NCBI RefSeq assembly: GCF_003253565.1
Contig: NZ_QKUF01000006.1
Span: 62,001-126,000 of the forward strand
Length of the DNA: 64,000 nt
Origin: Thermosporothrix hazakensis
GTDB lineage: Bacteria > Chloroflexota > Ktedonobacteria > Ktedonobacterales > Ktedonobacteraceae
Direction: 5' to 3'
Shown: in pieces, positions 7,621-16,642 of the stretch
How the letters are laid out: each line of letters opens with the position of its first letter
Position numbering within the stretch: position 1 is the first letter of the stretch
Notes under the pieces: model-generated
Told to the model about the DNA's origin: nothing
Database searches by the model: none
Seen by the model: the letters and a program-made list of their open reading frames with translations, nothing else
Program-made: the position numbers and the translations under genes

Positions 7621-8730
7621 GTGAATGCGTCACAGCAAGAAGAACCATACACTGATTCAACTGTGTTCTGGTACCATCGATTTGTAAAAGGGGCAGCTCT
7701 GCTGGTCTGGATCGCAATAGCCGGAGTGGTGTTCTGGCTGGCCGGGCGTGTGGGGCAGGCGCTTCTGTTGCTCATTTTGGGTGCACTGATCGCTCATATT
7801 TTGGCGCCGCTAGTTCGCTTTTTTCAGCGTTGGTTACCGCGCTGGCTCTCGATCGTGCTGGTGTATATCTTGATTCTCTCGTTTGTCTGTGTCCTGCTCT
7901 TCTTCATTATTAGTGCAGCCATTCGGGAACTATCGCTTTTCATTGGCTGGATGAAAGCGTACCTGTCTTCGGGGCGCGGCCTGATTCCTCAGCCGATACT
8001 CAATTATATGAGTAAACTGGGTATCTCGCAGGAGCAACTCCAGCGTATGGGAGAGCAGTGGTTCTCACAGATCCAGGGGATTTTGAGCTCGATTTTCCCG
8101 TTGTTGAGCAATACGTTTGTACTTTTTATCAATACTGTGCTGGTTATCATGCTCAGTATCTATTTCCTGTTAAGCGGTCCTGTTATCACACACTGGTTGA
8201 CGAGCCGGACGCCGAACCGCCATCAGCGCAACATTGCTTTTGTGCTGCAAACAACCGGGCGTATCATCGGTGGCTATATACGTGGGAATCTCTTGCTTGG
8301 TGCTGCCATGAGTATTCTGACGGGAATCGGACTCTTTCTGCTCGGCGTTCCATACGCATTTTTGCTAACAGTGCTGGCTTTTGTCCTGGAATTTGTGCCG
8401 GTGGTTGGTGTCTATATTATGGGTGGAACAATTGTCCTGGTTGCCCTGACAAAGAGCCTGCAAACGGCGGTGCTGGCGCTGGTGCTGGTGATTCTATTGC
8501 AGAATATTGAGAATAACATTCTGGCACCGCGTATTATCGGGCGCGTTGTGGGTCTGAATCCTATTTTGACGGTCTTTGCGATTGTGGCAGGGACCAATCT
8601 TTTTGGCGTTGCGGGCGCTTTTCTGGCTGCTCCGGTAGCGGCAGTGCTTCAGGAGCTGCTGAAGGCAGGCTGGAACTACTGGCGTGAAACGCATCCCGAA
8701 CAATTTCAGAATGAGCAACCGGGCAACTGA
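7621..8730 (+). CDS. AI-2E family (PerM/TqsA-like) transporter
   Basis: A 369-residue membrane protein from GTG 7621 after GAAAGG. It has about eight transmembrane segments with the family pattern: an N-terminal helix pair, a central amphipathic soluble region (SKLGISQEQLQRMGEQWFSQIQG), and the conserved C-terminal stretch LGVPYAFLLTVLAFVLEFVPVVG followed by NNILAPRIIGRVVGLNP. Members export small molecules such as autoinducer-2 or exchange Na+/H+; the substrate cannot be inferred. The last bases nearly meet the convergent ADP-ribosylglycohydrolase gene. Confidence 0.9.
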   Translation: MNASQQEEPYTDSTVFWYHRFVKGAALLVWIAIAGVVFWLAGRVGQALLLLILGALIAHILAPLVRFFQRWLPRWLSIVLVYILILSFVCVLLFFIISAAIRELSLFIGWMKAYLSSGRGLIPQPILNYMSKLGISQEQLQRMGEQWFSQIQGILSSIFPLLSNTFVLFINTVLVIMLSIYFLLSGPVITHWLTSRTPNRHQRNIAFVLQTTGRIIGGYIRGNLLLGAAMSILTGIGLFLLGVPYAFLLTVLAFVLEFVPVVGVYIMGGTIVLVALTKSLQTAVLALVLVILLQNIENNILAPRIIGRVVGLNPILTVFAIVAGTNLFGVAGAFLAAPVAAVLQELLKAGWNYWRETHPEQFQNEQPGN

Positions 8731-8733
8731 GCG

Positions 8734-9672
8734 CTACTCGGCCTGTTCTTGGAAGGGCCAATCAGGGAGCGGCTCGCGTACCTGTCTCCACGCCTCAGGA
8801 ATGCCCTCAACGCCGGTTGCAAGCACGACGATGCCTCCGACAATCGCGCACGTGGTGTCAACATCGCCCCCGGCACTGGCTGTCAGCAGAATGGCTTGCT
8901 TATAGTCTCCGAGGTGCTCGCCGGCACACCAGAGCGTAAACGGGACAGTATCCTGTGCCGAAACCAGGCTGCCGTTACCAAGCATTGCAACCACTGCATC
9001 AAGCGCCGTTTTTTCCGAGATATCTCGGGCCAGCCGTAGTTTTCGGCGCAGTTCGCTGGTTGGCACAAAGGGAAGGACAAGGTCAATAAATTCGCTACGT
9101 GTTGGCAGTTGAGCCTCATCACGTAGGCTCCATGCGTGTGCGGTGGCAACCGCGACGGCAATGGCTCCCGCGACACCTTCCGGGTGCGTGTGGGTGACTT
9201 CGGCAGAGCGTGCGGCCTGGATGACGACCTCCTCCATTGATCCGGCAAAATAGGCACCAACCGGCGCAACACGCATTGCTGCCCCATTTCCATATGATCC
9301 CTGACCTTCAAACTGGTTGCTTGCTCCATCTTTCCAGGGAAGCCCGCTCTGAAGCGCTCTGAGTAGCTGGTGCATGGCCGGACCATAGCCGCGCCGGGGA
9401 TCATAACGCTGTGCAAAACTGCGGGCCAGTTGATCCTGCTGGATATACCCGTATTGCCGGAGTATCGACACGATTGAGAGTGCCATCAGCGTATCATCGG
9501 TGAATGGCTTGGGTGGCGTTTTGGCCTGGTAGGCTGCTTCCACATGTTCGAGGATAGACGGATTGGAGAAGAGGCGTTCCCCAAAAGCATCCCCAACTGA
9601 TAGCCCCTCAATTGCGCACAGGACGCGTTTCATTCGTTCATTATGGTTTGCTGGTAGTTGTACCTCGTGCAT
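8734..9672 (-). CDS. ADP-ribosylglycohydrolase family protein
   Basis: A 312-residue all-helical DraG-type hydrolase that removes ADP-ribose from proteins or small molecules using a binuclear metal centre. Visible metal-site motifs are FTDDTLMALS (T-D-D, residues ~55-60) and GGDVDTTCAIVGG near the C-terminus; GDAFGE marks the N-terminus. The ATG is preceded by AAGGAG. It is monocistronic; the target is unknown. A dinitrogenase-reductase role is not supported, since no nif genes are in view. Confidence 0.92.
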   Translation of the reverse strand: MHEVQLPANHNERMKRVLCAIEGLSVGDAFGERLFSNPSILEHVEAAYQAKTPPKPFTDDTLMALSIVSILRQYGYIQQDQLARSFAQRYDPRRGYGPAMHQLLRALQSGLPWKDGASNQFEGQGSYGNGAAMRVAPVGAYFAGSMEEVVIQAARSAEVTHTHPEGVAGAIAVAVATAHAWSLRDEAQLPTRSEFIDLVLPFVPTSELRRKLRLARDISEKTALDAVVAMLGNGSLVSAQDTVPFTLWCAGEHLGDYKQAILLTASAGGDVDTTCAIVGGIVVLATGVEGIPEAWRQVREPLPDWPFQEQAE

Positions 9673-9745
9673 CTTTCACTCCTTCCTCTACCATCAACAC
9701 TGTAAACCACCCATCAGGCGGCTGTCAAGCTTTTCCGATTTCTCA

Positions 9746-9782
9746 ACAAAAGGAGGCTGCTTCAGCATCGTGAAGCAACCTC
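9746..9782 (-). terminator. Intrinsic terminator after the FrnE-like gene
   Basis: On the minus strand a GAGG-TTGCTTCA stem pairs with TGAAGCA-CCTC (one mismatch) around a six-base loop, followed by TTTTGTT. It lies 10 bases past the stop codon of the 9792 gene. Confidence 0.65.
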
Positions 9783-9791
9783 GGCTGCTTG

Positions 9792-10496
9792 TTAGAGTGG
9801 GCAGCTTCCGCCTTCACAGGTTCCTTCTGCCTCAGAAGCGAGTTCAAGTCCGGTCGACGGGTGTGTTTCGGCCCATGCAGTCTCAAGTACTTTCAAGAAT
9901 ACTTCGGATGTTTGTGCTCCAGAGATGCCATACTTTTCATCAATGACGAAAAACGGAACGCCGGTAATACCAAGCAGCAGCGCCCGCTGCTTATCGGCAT
10001 TTACCTCATCCATATAAGCGTCACTATCCAGCACAGCCTGTACCTCGTCGGGGTCAAGGCCTACCTCAACCGCGAGTTCAAGCAGCGTCGTAGGGTCGCT
10101 GATAGAGCGGTGTTCAGAGAGGAACGCCGTCCAGAGTCGATCCTGCATTGCTTCCTGTTTCTTCTGTCTGGATGCCAGGTGGACAAGCCGATGAGCAGTT
10201 CGAGAGTTGACCAGTCGTATCCCTTCAAGATGATAGTTCAGCCCTTCTTGTCGCGCGAGCTCTGTGACATAGGTGAGCATTGCTGAAACCTCTTGAGCAC
10301 TTCTACCGGTACTGCGTGCTGTACGCTCTTCAATGGTTTCCTGCGAATCAGCGGGAAGACTCGGATCAAGCTCGAAGCTGCTGAAACTGATCTCTACCTG
10401 ATCCCGGTATGGAAAACGTGCAAGTGCCGAGCGGAGACGCTGTTTCCCGATGTAGCACCAGGGGCAGAGAATATCTGAAAAAATCTCGATTTTCAT
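9792..10496 (-). CDS. DsbA family oxidoreductase, FrnE-like
   Basis: A 234-residue cytoplasmic thioredoxin-fold protein. The active site CPWC is at residues 11-14 in the usual FrnE N-terminus (IEIFSDILCPWCYIGKQRL), and the cis-Pro loop is GITGVPFFVIDEKYGISGAQ. There is no signal peptide, unlike periplasmic DsbA. The tail CEGGSC adds a second cysteine pair, as reported for some FrnE proteins, where it supports redox function under oxidative stress. Related proteins act as polyketide-linked isomerases or 2-hydroxychromene-2-carboxylate isomerases, so the exact reaction is open. Confidence 0.92.
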   Translation of the reverse strand: MKIEIFSDILCPWCYIGKQRLRSALARFPYRDQVEISFSSFELDPSLPADSQETIEERTARSTGRSAQEVSAMLTYVTELARQEGLNYHLEGIRLVNSRTAHRLVHLASRQKKQEAMQDRLWTAFLSEHRSISDPTTLLELAVEVGLDPDEVQAVLDSDAYMDEVNADKQRALLLGITGVPFFVIDEKYGISGAQTSEVFLKVLETAWAETHPSTGLELASEAEGTCEGGSCPL

Positions 10497-10648
10497 ATTT
10501 TCTGCTTCTTTCTGTGACTGTGGTGGTAGCAGTGAACCGGTTCTTGTTCTTAACTATACGGAGGTGAGGGGTCTTTTACAAGAAGGCACTTTTTAGTGGT
10601 ATAGGCACCTGGAAGATACTATCTCTTTTGGTAGTGGAGAAAACAGGG

Positions 10649-10688
10649 AGAGAGCCCGGACAGCACCGTGTACCTGGCTCTCTTTTTA
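10649..10688 (+). terminator. Terminator-type hairpin
   Basis: AGAGAGCC pairs with GGCTCTCT around a 19-base loop and is followed by five Ts on the plus strand. The flanking genes both point leftward, so it may act on read-through or on an unseen short plus-strand transcript; the stem could also help end the 10727 gene. Confidence 0.45.
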
Positions 10689-10726
10689 CTGAAAAAAAGG
10701 CTATATCAGGCTATTCCTCTTTTTCG

Positions 10727-11887
10727 TTACAGGAAGAACACCATCACAAGGATGCTCAGGAACAGGCAGCCTCCCCAGAGGGCGGCGAAAAGATAGTGAT
10801 TGCGGTTCGGTATTGGGGGCAGGCTTTCCGGTTCGGGAAGAATGCTCTTTTCGTCCTTCCCTTCTTTCTCCTCTAATGGTGCAATATTTTGTAAGTATTT
10901 CGCAAAAAGATCCTGAGTGGCGTCTCCTTGTGGTGTAACTGGTGGGACGCTGATCGGCGTCGGTATTGGGCCGGGGGCTACCGGTGGGATGGAAACGCTG
11001 CGCAGGGCGCGTGCACAAAGACGAAGCTGCTGTGCCAGATCGGCGGGTGTTGTGTAGCTTCGGGGGTCATGCAGTCCGCGCATAATGACAGCCTCCGTTT
11101 GCTCTGAAATGGCAGGATTGAGCTTGCGGATTGGTTGAAGCATATTTTTATCTGGCTGTTTGCCTGTCAGCGCGATATATGCAGTGACCAGTAACATGAC
11201 AAGGTCGGTCTGGATGAAGCCGGGCTGAGGCTGCTGCTGAAGGAAGCTGAAGAGAAGCGGGGAGAAGCGAAGCAATTGCCAACCGCTCCCCTTTGCATCG
11301 GAGAACAAATTGATGGTGTTTGGCTTGATACGGCCGTGCGCCAGCGGTGACTGCTGACGTGCAAGCAGCTCAAGCACATCGAGAATCGCGAGACAACCAT
11401 CCAGCACTGTGAGCTCAGGGAGCACGCCACCTGTTGTCAGGCGCAAGGACTGGCTGAGCAGTGTGCCAGCCGGTTGCTCAAACACGAAATAGGTATGATT
11501 GTTCTCAAGAAACATGTCGTGCAGTGCAGGAATACGTGGGTGTGCTGAAAGCGCGACAATGCTTTTCATCGCTGCCTGCACATATGCTTGAGGGACATTG
11601 TTTCCTGCCGGAAATGAGGCTTCACAAATAGTGACATGCTTATTTGTCTGTAATGTATCTTGTGCAAGCAACCATACTTCCGTAGAGCCATTTGTCCACT
11701 GTTGTTTGTCTATCTGGTCGATGACTCGGTAACGACCAGAGCCAAGCAGCCTGACATCAGGCTGCAACGGTGTCAGCGCCTTTTTTTGATGAGTGAGTGG
11801 CCGGGATCTGGGAGCCTGGGTGTATGTACAGCGCGGGCATGGCTCACCAACACGATACCCCTCATAGTGGCATTGTGGGCAACTCAT
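10727..11887 (-). CDS. Zinc-ribbon pseudokinase with C-terminal membrane anchor
   Basis: 386 residues. The N-terminus has a CPQC / CPRC zinc ribbon (residues 3-20). It is followed by a protein-kinase-like fold (YRVIDQIDKQQWTNGSTEVWLLAQ, then PRIPALHDMFLENNHTYFVFEQPAGTLL). The catalytic loop reads LAHGRIKPNTI where an active kinase has HRDxKPxN, so the proton-acceptor Asp is missing; a DFG motif is not seen either. After a Pro-rich linker (~290-360) a single hydrophobic segment (LFAALWGGCLFLSILVMVFFL) ends the protein. The soluble part should be cytoplasmic and tail-anchored. AGGAGA precedes the ATG. This suggests a binding or scaffold role instead of phosphorylation. Confidence 0.8.
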   Translation of the reverse strand: MSCPQCHYEGYRVGEPCPRCTYTQAPRSRPLTHQKKALTPLQPDVRLLGSGRYRVIDQIDKQQWTNGSTEVWLLAQDTLQTNKHVTICEASFPAGNNVPQAYVQAAMKSIVALSAHPRIPALHDMFLENNHTYFVFEQPAGTLLSQSLRLTTGGVLPELTVLDGCLAILDVLELLARQQSPLAHGRIKPNTINLFSDAKGSGWQLLRFSPLLFSFLQQQPQPGFIQTDLVMLLVTAYIALTGKQPDKNMLQPIRKLNPAISEQTEAVIMRGLHDPRSYTTPADLAQQLRLCARALRSVSIPPVAPGPIPTPISVPPVTPQGDATQDLFAKYLQNIAPLEEKEGKDEKSILPEPESLPPIPNRNHYLFAALWGGCLFLSILVMVFFL

Positions 11888-12442
11888 ACTTTCTCCTGAA
11901 TAAAGAACTGTCGGGTGCCCGTTGCCTTTCTTCAGGAAGAATTCGCTTTTTACTCAATTGGTCATGGCTTGCACCGACAGGGAGGGTGCAGTCATGGTCG
12001 TAGAAAGGGATGCTTTTTCTATAGGGACTGGAAGACAGGGTATGAAGTGAGGGTACTCGATTGCTCTCTGCATGTCAAGGAGAGTAGGTAATGATTCCTG
12101 TATGCAGGGATTTGTTCCTCTGATATATGGGTACTTTATCCCTGCTTTCTCATCCTATAACCTGGTATTTCTAGAGGCGTTGTCGTCATCTGAGAGAGAA
12201 ACAGACAGCTTTAGTGCAAGAGAGATGTGACAGAGTGACCTTAAAAAAGGGTAGGTAATTCTTCCTAACATATATTTTCTTCTTAAAATTAACTGTTGTA
12301 GTTCTTTACAAAAAGGTACTAATATGTTTATATACAGGAGAAAGCATAGTAACAAGGGTGCCAGCAAAAAAACAGGTAGATTTTATCGTCTCTGGACTCT
12401 CCTGCTTAATATGAGTATGCTTGAAATAGCAGGCTGAGGGTC
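11888..12442. other. Gene-poor intergenic region
   Basis: About 550 bases between the pseudokinase gene and the permease leader. Open frames are short and without ribosome sites. I see no tRNA and no strong terminator. The stretch 12240-12370 is A+T-rich and may hold upstream promoter elements for the permease operon, but no clear -35/-10 pair stands out. Confidence 0.4.
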
Positions 12443-12443
12443 G

Positions 12444-12486
12444 GTCCCGTGTGCCAGTAGGGACGGCGATACAAATCAGCAATCGC
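12444..12486 (+). ncRNA. Tandem-hairpin leader of the permease operon
   Basis: Two adjacent hairpins: GTCCC/GGGAC (12444-12448 with 12460-12464) and GCGAT/ATCGC (12466-12470 with 12482-12486). They precede the permease start at 12581 by about 95 bases. It may be a structured 5-prime leader; it matches no riboswitch consensus I know. Support is structural only. Confidence 0.25.
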
Positions 12487-12580
12487 TTTGGTGAAAGGGA
12501 AACGCAGGAGAATCAACGCGGGGAATGAGAAGGCAGGGAATAGTATTGTTCTTTTTCCCATGCGAAGAGGCCTAGTGTAT

Positions 12581-14050
12581 ATGCGTGAACGAATTCCTAC
12601 TTTAACATCAGAAAACTACGTTCGGCGTGTTCTGCCGCCCGTATTGACGAATTTTGACTTCACCATGTCCTTTATGATGGTGATGTTTTTCGTCTCGAAC
12701 CCGGTCGGTACCATCGCTTCTGGGGCGGTCTCCCTCCTCTACTGGGGGATCGGAGCGCTGATCTTTTTCATTCCCTGTGTGCTGGTTGTCGCTCAATTGT
12801 GCGCCTGGTTTCCTGTTAATGGTTCATCCTATAACTGGACACATAAGGCACTTGGTGGCTTCTGGAGCCTGTTTGCTGCTGTGACGTTCTGGATACCCGG
12901 TGTTGTGGCGATGGTCAGTGCAGCCAGTATCGGGATCACCATTGTGCAGAGTATCAATCCGCATTTATTAGTAGAGCCCTGGCAACAGGGACTCGCTGTG
13001 ATCGCGATTCTGATTTTTGCCTGTCTTATCTCTCTTCAACCGCTGCGAACGTTTCAGCACGTTGTGAACTTTGTGACGCCTCTAACCTATGCAGTGGTGT
13101 TACTGCTGGGTATTGCGGCGGTCGTCTGGCTGCTTGGTGGCCATTCCAGTGCTACCCCGTTGTTGAACCCGGCAACCTGGGCGATCACGCCAGATAACTT
13201 CAAGCTGTTTGGTATTGTCGTGCTGGCGTACCTGGGTGCAGACGTGCCTGTGATTGTGCTTGGCGAGGCGAAACAGCCAGAGAAGGGCTATCGTCATTTC
13301 CTCTGGGGCACGCTTGCTGTGCTAGGGGCTTATTTTATTCTGACAATGGCCTTGCTGGTTGTGATCGGTCCCGAGGCGGCAACGCTCAGTAACGCGTCGA
13401 TTCTGATTGCCCTTGAGCGCCTGTTTGGCCCGGTGGTTGCACGTATTGCTGCTGCTTGTCTGCTTGTGTTCTTTCCATTATTTGTCGCACTGACCGGGAG
13501 CCTGTTCGCTCGTTTGTTGATGACGATTAGCGCAGATCGCCGTTTGCCGATCGGTCTGGTTCGCCTGAATAAGCATCGAGTGCCTGTCAATGCCATTCTC
13601 ACACAAACTGCCATTGCTATCGGGTTTACGCTCTTGCTGTACTTCGTGCCTTATGTTTTTTCAATGGCTGAATCCGCAAATCTTGCGCTTGAAGTGCAGG
13701 TGATCACGCTTTCGGTGCTGGTGTTGATCTGGGCTGTTTCTTCCGCTTTTCTCTTTATCAGCTTGCTCGTGTTGATGAAACGCTATCCTGAGCTGTTGAA
13801 GAAAGGGCTGATTGTGCCGAAATGGCTGCTTCAGACCTGCTGCTATGTGGCGCTGATTGCCTGCGCGGTTGCAATAGTCAACACGCTTGCCTATAACCAG
13901 CTTGCTCCGTTGATTAATGACATGATGTGGCGTGTCTTTGTGGGCAGTCTGACGGTGGTGTGTCTGTTTGTGGCGTACTTTGGCTGTGTCTTTGCGACCA
14001 CCGAGGCGGCATGGCAGGACAAGATTCATGAGGTTGAATCTGGTTTTTAG
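12581..14050 (+). CDS. APC family amino acid/amine permease
   Basis: About 489 residues with roughly 12 transmembrane helices. The APC-type opening FDFTMSFMMVMFFVSNPVG and the SSYNWTHKALGGFWSLFA segment mark the amino acid-polyamine-organocation superfamily, which cotransports small nitrogenous solutes with H+ or Na+. I chose ATG 12581, which has GAAGAGG upstream; an in-frame ATG 12560 and TTG 12488 are alternatives. It is the first gene of a three-gene run with a second permease and an acetamidase/formamidase, so the substrate is probably an amide, amine or amino acid degraded to such. Confidence 0.88.
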   Translation: MRERIPTLTSENYVRRVLPPVLTNFDFTMSFMMVMFFVSNPVGTIASGAVSLLYWGIGALIFFIPCVLVVAQLCAWFPVNGSSYNWTHKALGGFWSLFAAVTFWIPGVVAMVSAASIGITIVQSINPHLLVEPWQQGLAVIAILIFACLISLQPLRTFQHVVNFVTPLTYAVVLLLGIAAVVWLLGGHSSATPLLNPATWAITPDNFKLFGIVVLAYLGADVPVIVLGEAKQPEKGYRHFLWGTLAVLGAYFILTMALLVVIGPEAATLSNASILIALERLFGPVVARIAAACLLVFFPLFVALTGSLFARLLMTISADRRLPIGLVRLNKHRVPVNAILTQTAIAIGFTLLLYFVPYVFSMAESANLALEVQVITLSVLVLIWAVSSAFLFISLLVLMKRYPELLKKGLIVPKWLLQTCCYVALIACAVAIVNTLAYNQLAPLINDMMWRVFVGSLTVVCLFVAYFGCVFATTEAAWQDKIHEVESGF

Positions 14051-14090
14051 CGAGAAAAGATTGACAATAGATAGTAAAAGCAATGGGGAA

Positions 14091-14128
14091 CTCTCCATGC
14101 TCTCTGGCCGCACAGGGAGTATGGAGAG
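14091..14128 (+). other. Intergenic hairpin between the two permease genes
   Basis: CTCTCCAT (14091-14098) pairs with ATGGAGAG (14121-14128), with extra CTC/GAG pairing inside. No T-run follows, so it could be an mRNA-stabilising or processing hairpin and not a terminator. Confidence 0.35.
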
Positions 14129-14139
14129 CTTACAACGTT

Positions 14140-14161
14140 ATACCGGCAATATTGCCTGTAT
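14140..14161. promoter_or_regulatory. 22-bp palindrome upstream of the second permease
   Basis: ATAC-C-GGCAAT and ATTGCC-T-GTAT form a nearly perfect palindrome without spacer (one mismatched pair), 37 bases before ATG 14199, next to an A+T-rich TATATTAT stretch. It is a candidate operator for a separate promoter of the second permease and the amidase. Confidence 0.45.
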
Positions 14162-14198
14162 GATATATTATTTATCTTGAACTCGAAGGGAGTTTGCG

Positions 14199-15641
14199 AT
14201 GTCTGCTGATTCTACGCTTGGAAAGGGTGAATCCGGGCAATTGCGCCGAAATACCATCGGCCTGCCGGGGGTCCTGTTCCAGTCGATCACCACGATGGCC
14301 CCTGCATCTGGCCTTGCTGCCAGCCTGACTCCGGCTGTCGCTCTGACTGGTCCGGCGCTCCCGCTGACAGCGTTTATCGCGTTGATTGTCTGTATTTTCC
14401 TGGCCCTGACCATCGGGTCAATGGCGAAGCACCTTCCCTCTGCGGGCGGCTTCTACACATATATCAGTAATGCTCTCGGACAGAAGGTCGGTTGGTTGAC
14501 CGGGTGGGCTTTCAACCTTGCCTACTTGCTGATTATTCCGTTCCAGTTGCTGGTGCTGGGGCCAACCGCGGATCAGCTTGTGAGCCAGTATTTCCATATC
14601 TCGCTTGGTTGGTTCACCTGGGTTATCATTTTCACCGTTATCCTCTTCCTGCTGTCGTATTTTGGTATCAAGGTTTCTGCTGACGCCGGTGTGATTCTGG
14701 GTGCTATCGAGATCGGCGTCTTTGTGCTGTTGAGTATCTGGCTGCTTGTTACCAACCCCGGTAACATCTCGCTGGATATTCTGAATCCTGCTCACAGTGG
14801 CGATCCTGCCTGGGGTGGCTGGAAAGGCATTCTGATGGGCATGACGTTTGTCCTGCTCGCCTTTGCTGGATTTGAGTCTTCTGTTCCTCTGGCAGAAGAG
14901 ACTATTAATCCTCGCAGAACTGTACCTCGTGCTATCTTGCTCGCTGCTGTGTGTATCGGTCTGTTTTATGTCTTCTGCTCCTTTGCCGCAATGGTAGGCT
15001 GGGGCCCGGCAAATGCTGCCCTCTATGGTTCGCCCGATCATGCAGATCCGTGGGCTGAGATGGCTCAGCGAGCCTGGGGACCGGCAAGCGTGATTATTCT
15101 GCTGGCGATCCTCAATAGTGCTCTGGCGAACGCGAACGCCGGTGTGAATGCCGTGACGCGTGTGCTGTTTGCGATGGGTCGGGTTGGCACGCTGCCGAAG
15201 AGCTTCGCGCACCTGAACAAGTACGGCACGCCGGATGTCGCTTTCATTCTGGCGATGATCGTGGCGCTGGTCTGTTCACTGGTTCCGGGCTTTGTTTATG
15301 GTCCATCGCTTGCTTTCGGCTTCCTGGGAACGATCCTGATTCTCCCGATTATCTTGATTTACATGTTGACCTGTATCTCTGTGGTGGTGTTCTATCTGCG
15401 CAAACACAAGGATGAGTTCAACGTGTTCCGTCACGTAATCGTGCCGGTGATCCCGTTCCTGGTGCTCCTGGTTGTGTTATATAATCAGTTTAATCCGTTG
15501 CCTGCCGCTCCGCTGTTGTATGCTGGCCCGATTGTGCTTGCATGGCTGGTTATCGGCGTGATTATTCTGGCAATACTGAGCGTGAAAGCGCCTGAGACGC
15601 TGGCAAAAAGTGATGAAGTATTTGTTGAAGGAGAGGAGTAA
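14199..15641 (+). CDS. APC family permease
   Basis: A 480-residue protein with about 12 transmembrane helices. The start IGLPGVLFQSITTMAPASGLAASLTPAVALTGPALPL is typical of the APC subfamily often found next to amide or amine catabolic genes; KHLPSAGGFYTYISNALG and FAGFESSVPLAEETINPRRTVPRAIL are the conserved APC segments (helix 1 onward, and the helix 6 / loop region). GAAGGGA precedes the ATG. It lies 148 bases after the first permease and 14 bases before the amidase, so it is surely co-transcribed with the latter. It likely imports the amide or its precursor. Confidence 0.92.
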   Translation: MSADSTLGKGESGQLRRNTIGLPGVLFQSITTMAPASGLAASLTPAVALTGPALPLTAFIALIVCIFLALTIGSMAKHLPSAGGFYTYISNALGQKVGWLTGWAFNLAYLLIIPFQLLVLGPTADQLVSQYFHISLGWFTWVIIFTVILFLLSYFGIKVSADAGVILGAIEIGVFVLLSIWLLVTNPGNISLDILNPAHSGDPAWGGWKGILMGMTFVLLAFAGFESSVPLAEETINPRRTVPRAILLAAVCIGLFYVFCSFAAMVGWGPANAALYGSPDHADPWAEMAQRAWGPASVIILLAILNSALANANAGVNAVTRVLFAMGRVGTLPKSFAHLNKYGTPDVAFILAMIVALVCSLVPGFVYGPSLAFGFLGTILILPIILIYMLTCISVVVFYLRKHKDEFNVFRHVIVPVIPFLVLLVVLYNQFNPLPAAPLLYAGPIVLAWLVIGVIILAILSVKAPETLAKSDEVFVEGEE

Positions 15642-15655
15642 ATAGAAGAAGAGCT

Positions 15656-16588
15656 ATGATTCCTGACGTGAAATATCATCTGCACCATACACATAACTGC
15701 TGGGACCAGAGCATTCCGCCTCTGGTTACAGTGCAATCTGGCGATGTTGTTGAGCTGGAAACGCGCGAGGCTTCAGCCGGTCAGTTGAACCCTGGCAGCA
15801 CCAGCGATGCCCTGCGCTCGCTGGATTTTAGCGCGGTCAACCCCGTTACCGGGCCAATCGCGATTGATGGCGCGAAACCTGGTGACGTGGTTGAGGTTGA
15901 GATTCTTGATGTGCGCCCAAAAGATTGGGGCTGGACAGGCGTTATTCCCGGCTTTGGCTTGCTGGCCGACGAATATCCCGAGCCGTATTTGAAGATCTGG
16001 GAGCTGAACGGGGATCATGCGTATTTCAAGCCTGGAATTCGCATTCCGCTGGAGCCGTTCTGTGGCATGATCGGCGTCGCTCCGGCTGAGCCCGGTGCAC
16101 TGGATATGGTCCCGCCTCGTGCCAATGGCGGCAACCTGGATACCAGACAACTGGTGAAGGGCTCAAAGGTCTATCTCCCGGTTCTCTATCCCGGGGCGCT
16201 GCTCTCGCTTGGCGATACGCATGCGGCGCAGGGTGATGGCGAGGTCTGTGGTTCCGCAATCGAGGGCCCGATGGTGGTTAAGATTCGTGTGAACCTGCTC
16301 AAGGACGCCGATCTCAGCTCTATCTCCTACTATACGCCAGGCAACCAGGCTCCGAAGCAGAACCAGAAGGGCTACTATGCGACAACTGCCTATGGTCCTG
16401 ATCTGTTTGAGGCGGTGCGCCAGTCTATCCGGGGCATGATCAAGCATCTGACGAAGAACTATGATCTGACGCCGCACGAGGCCTACGCGCTTTGTAGCGT
16501 TGCGGTCGATGTGCGCATCGGCGAAGTGGTAAACGCGCCTAACTGGCTGGTTTCCGCCCAATTGCCGCTTGATATCTTCGAGGGCTAA
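15656..16588 (+). CDS. Acetamidase/formamidase family amidohydrolase
   Basis: A 310-residue cytoplasmic enzyme of the FmdA/AmdA family, which hydrolyses formamide, acetamide or similar short amides to the acid and ammonia. Family motifs are HHTHNCWDQS near the start, FSAVNPVTGPIAIDGAKPGDVVEVEI, PFCGMIGVAPAE, and the metal-binding GDTHAAQGDGEVCGSAIE. It ends the permease operon and is followed by a strong terminator, so the set forms an uptake-and-hydrolysis unit probably serving nitrogen supply. The exact amide cannot be read from sequence. Confidence 0.93.
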   Translation: MIPDVKYHLHHTHNCWDQSIPPLVTVQSGDVVELETREASAGQLNPGSTSDALRSLDFSAVNPVTGPIAIDGAKPGDVVEVEILDVRPKDWGWTGVIPGFGLLADEYPEPYLKIWELNGDHAYFKPGIRIPLEPFCGMIGVAPAEPGALDMVPPRANGGNLDTRQLVKGSKVYLPVLYPGALLSLGDTHAAQGDGEVCGSAIEGPMVVKIRVNLLKDADLSSISYYTPGNQAPKQNQKGYYATTAYGPDLFEAVRQSIRGMIKHLTKNYDLTPHEAYALCSVAVDVRIGEVVNAPNWLVSAQLPLDIFEG

Positions 16589-16607
16589 AGCAGTTTCTTC
16601 TCATTAT

Positions 16608-16642
16608 TGGGAGCGGGTCAAAACAACCTGCTCCCACTTTTT
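16608..16642 (+). terminator. Rho-independent terminator of the permease-amidase operon
   Basis: TGGGAGCGGGT pairs with ACCTGCTCCCA (one G-U pair), loop of seven, followed by C and five Ts. It sits 20 bases past the amidase stop. It also abuts the 3-prime end of the convergent gene at 16641. Confidence 0.85.

Noticed and set aside
12444..12486. Known riboswitch at the permease leader (guanidine, glutamine or SAM types considered)
   Set aside because: The conserved cores of those classes are missing; only two simple hairpins remain.
14418..15212. Minus-strand 264-codon frame opposite the second permease
   Set aside because: The plus-strand frame encodes a full APC permease; the minus frame is a composition artefact with no family likeness.
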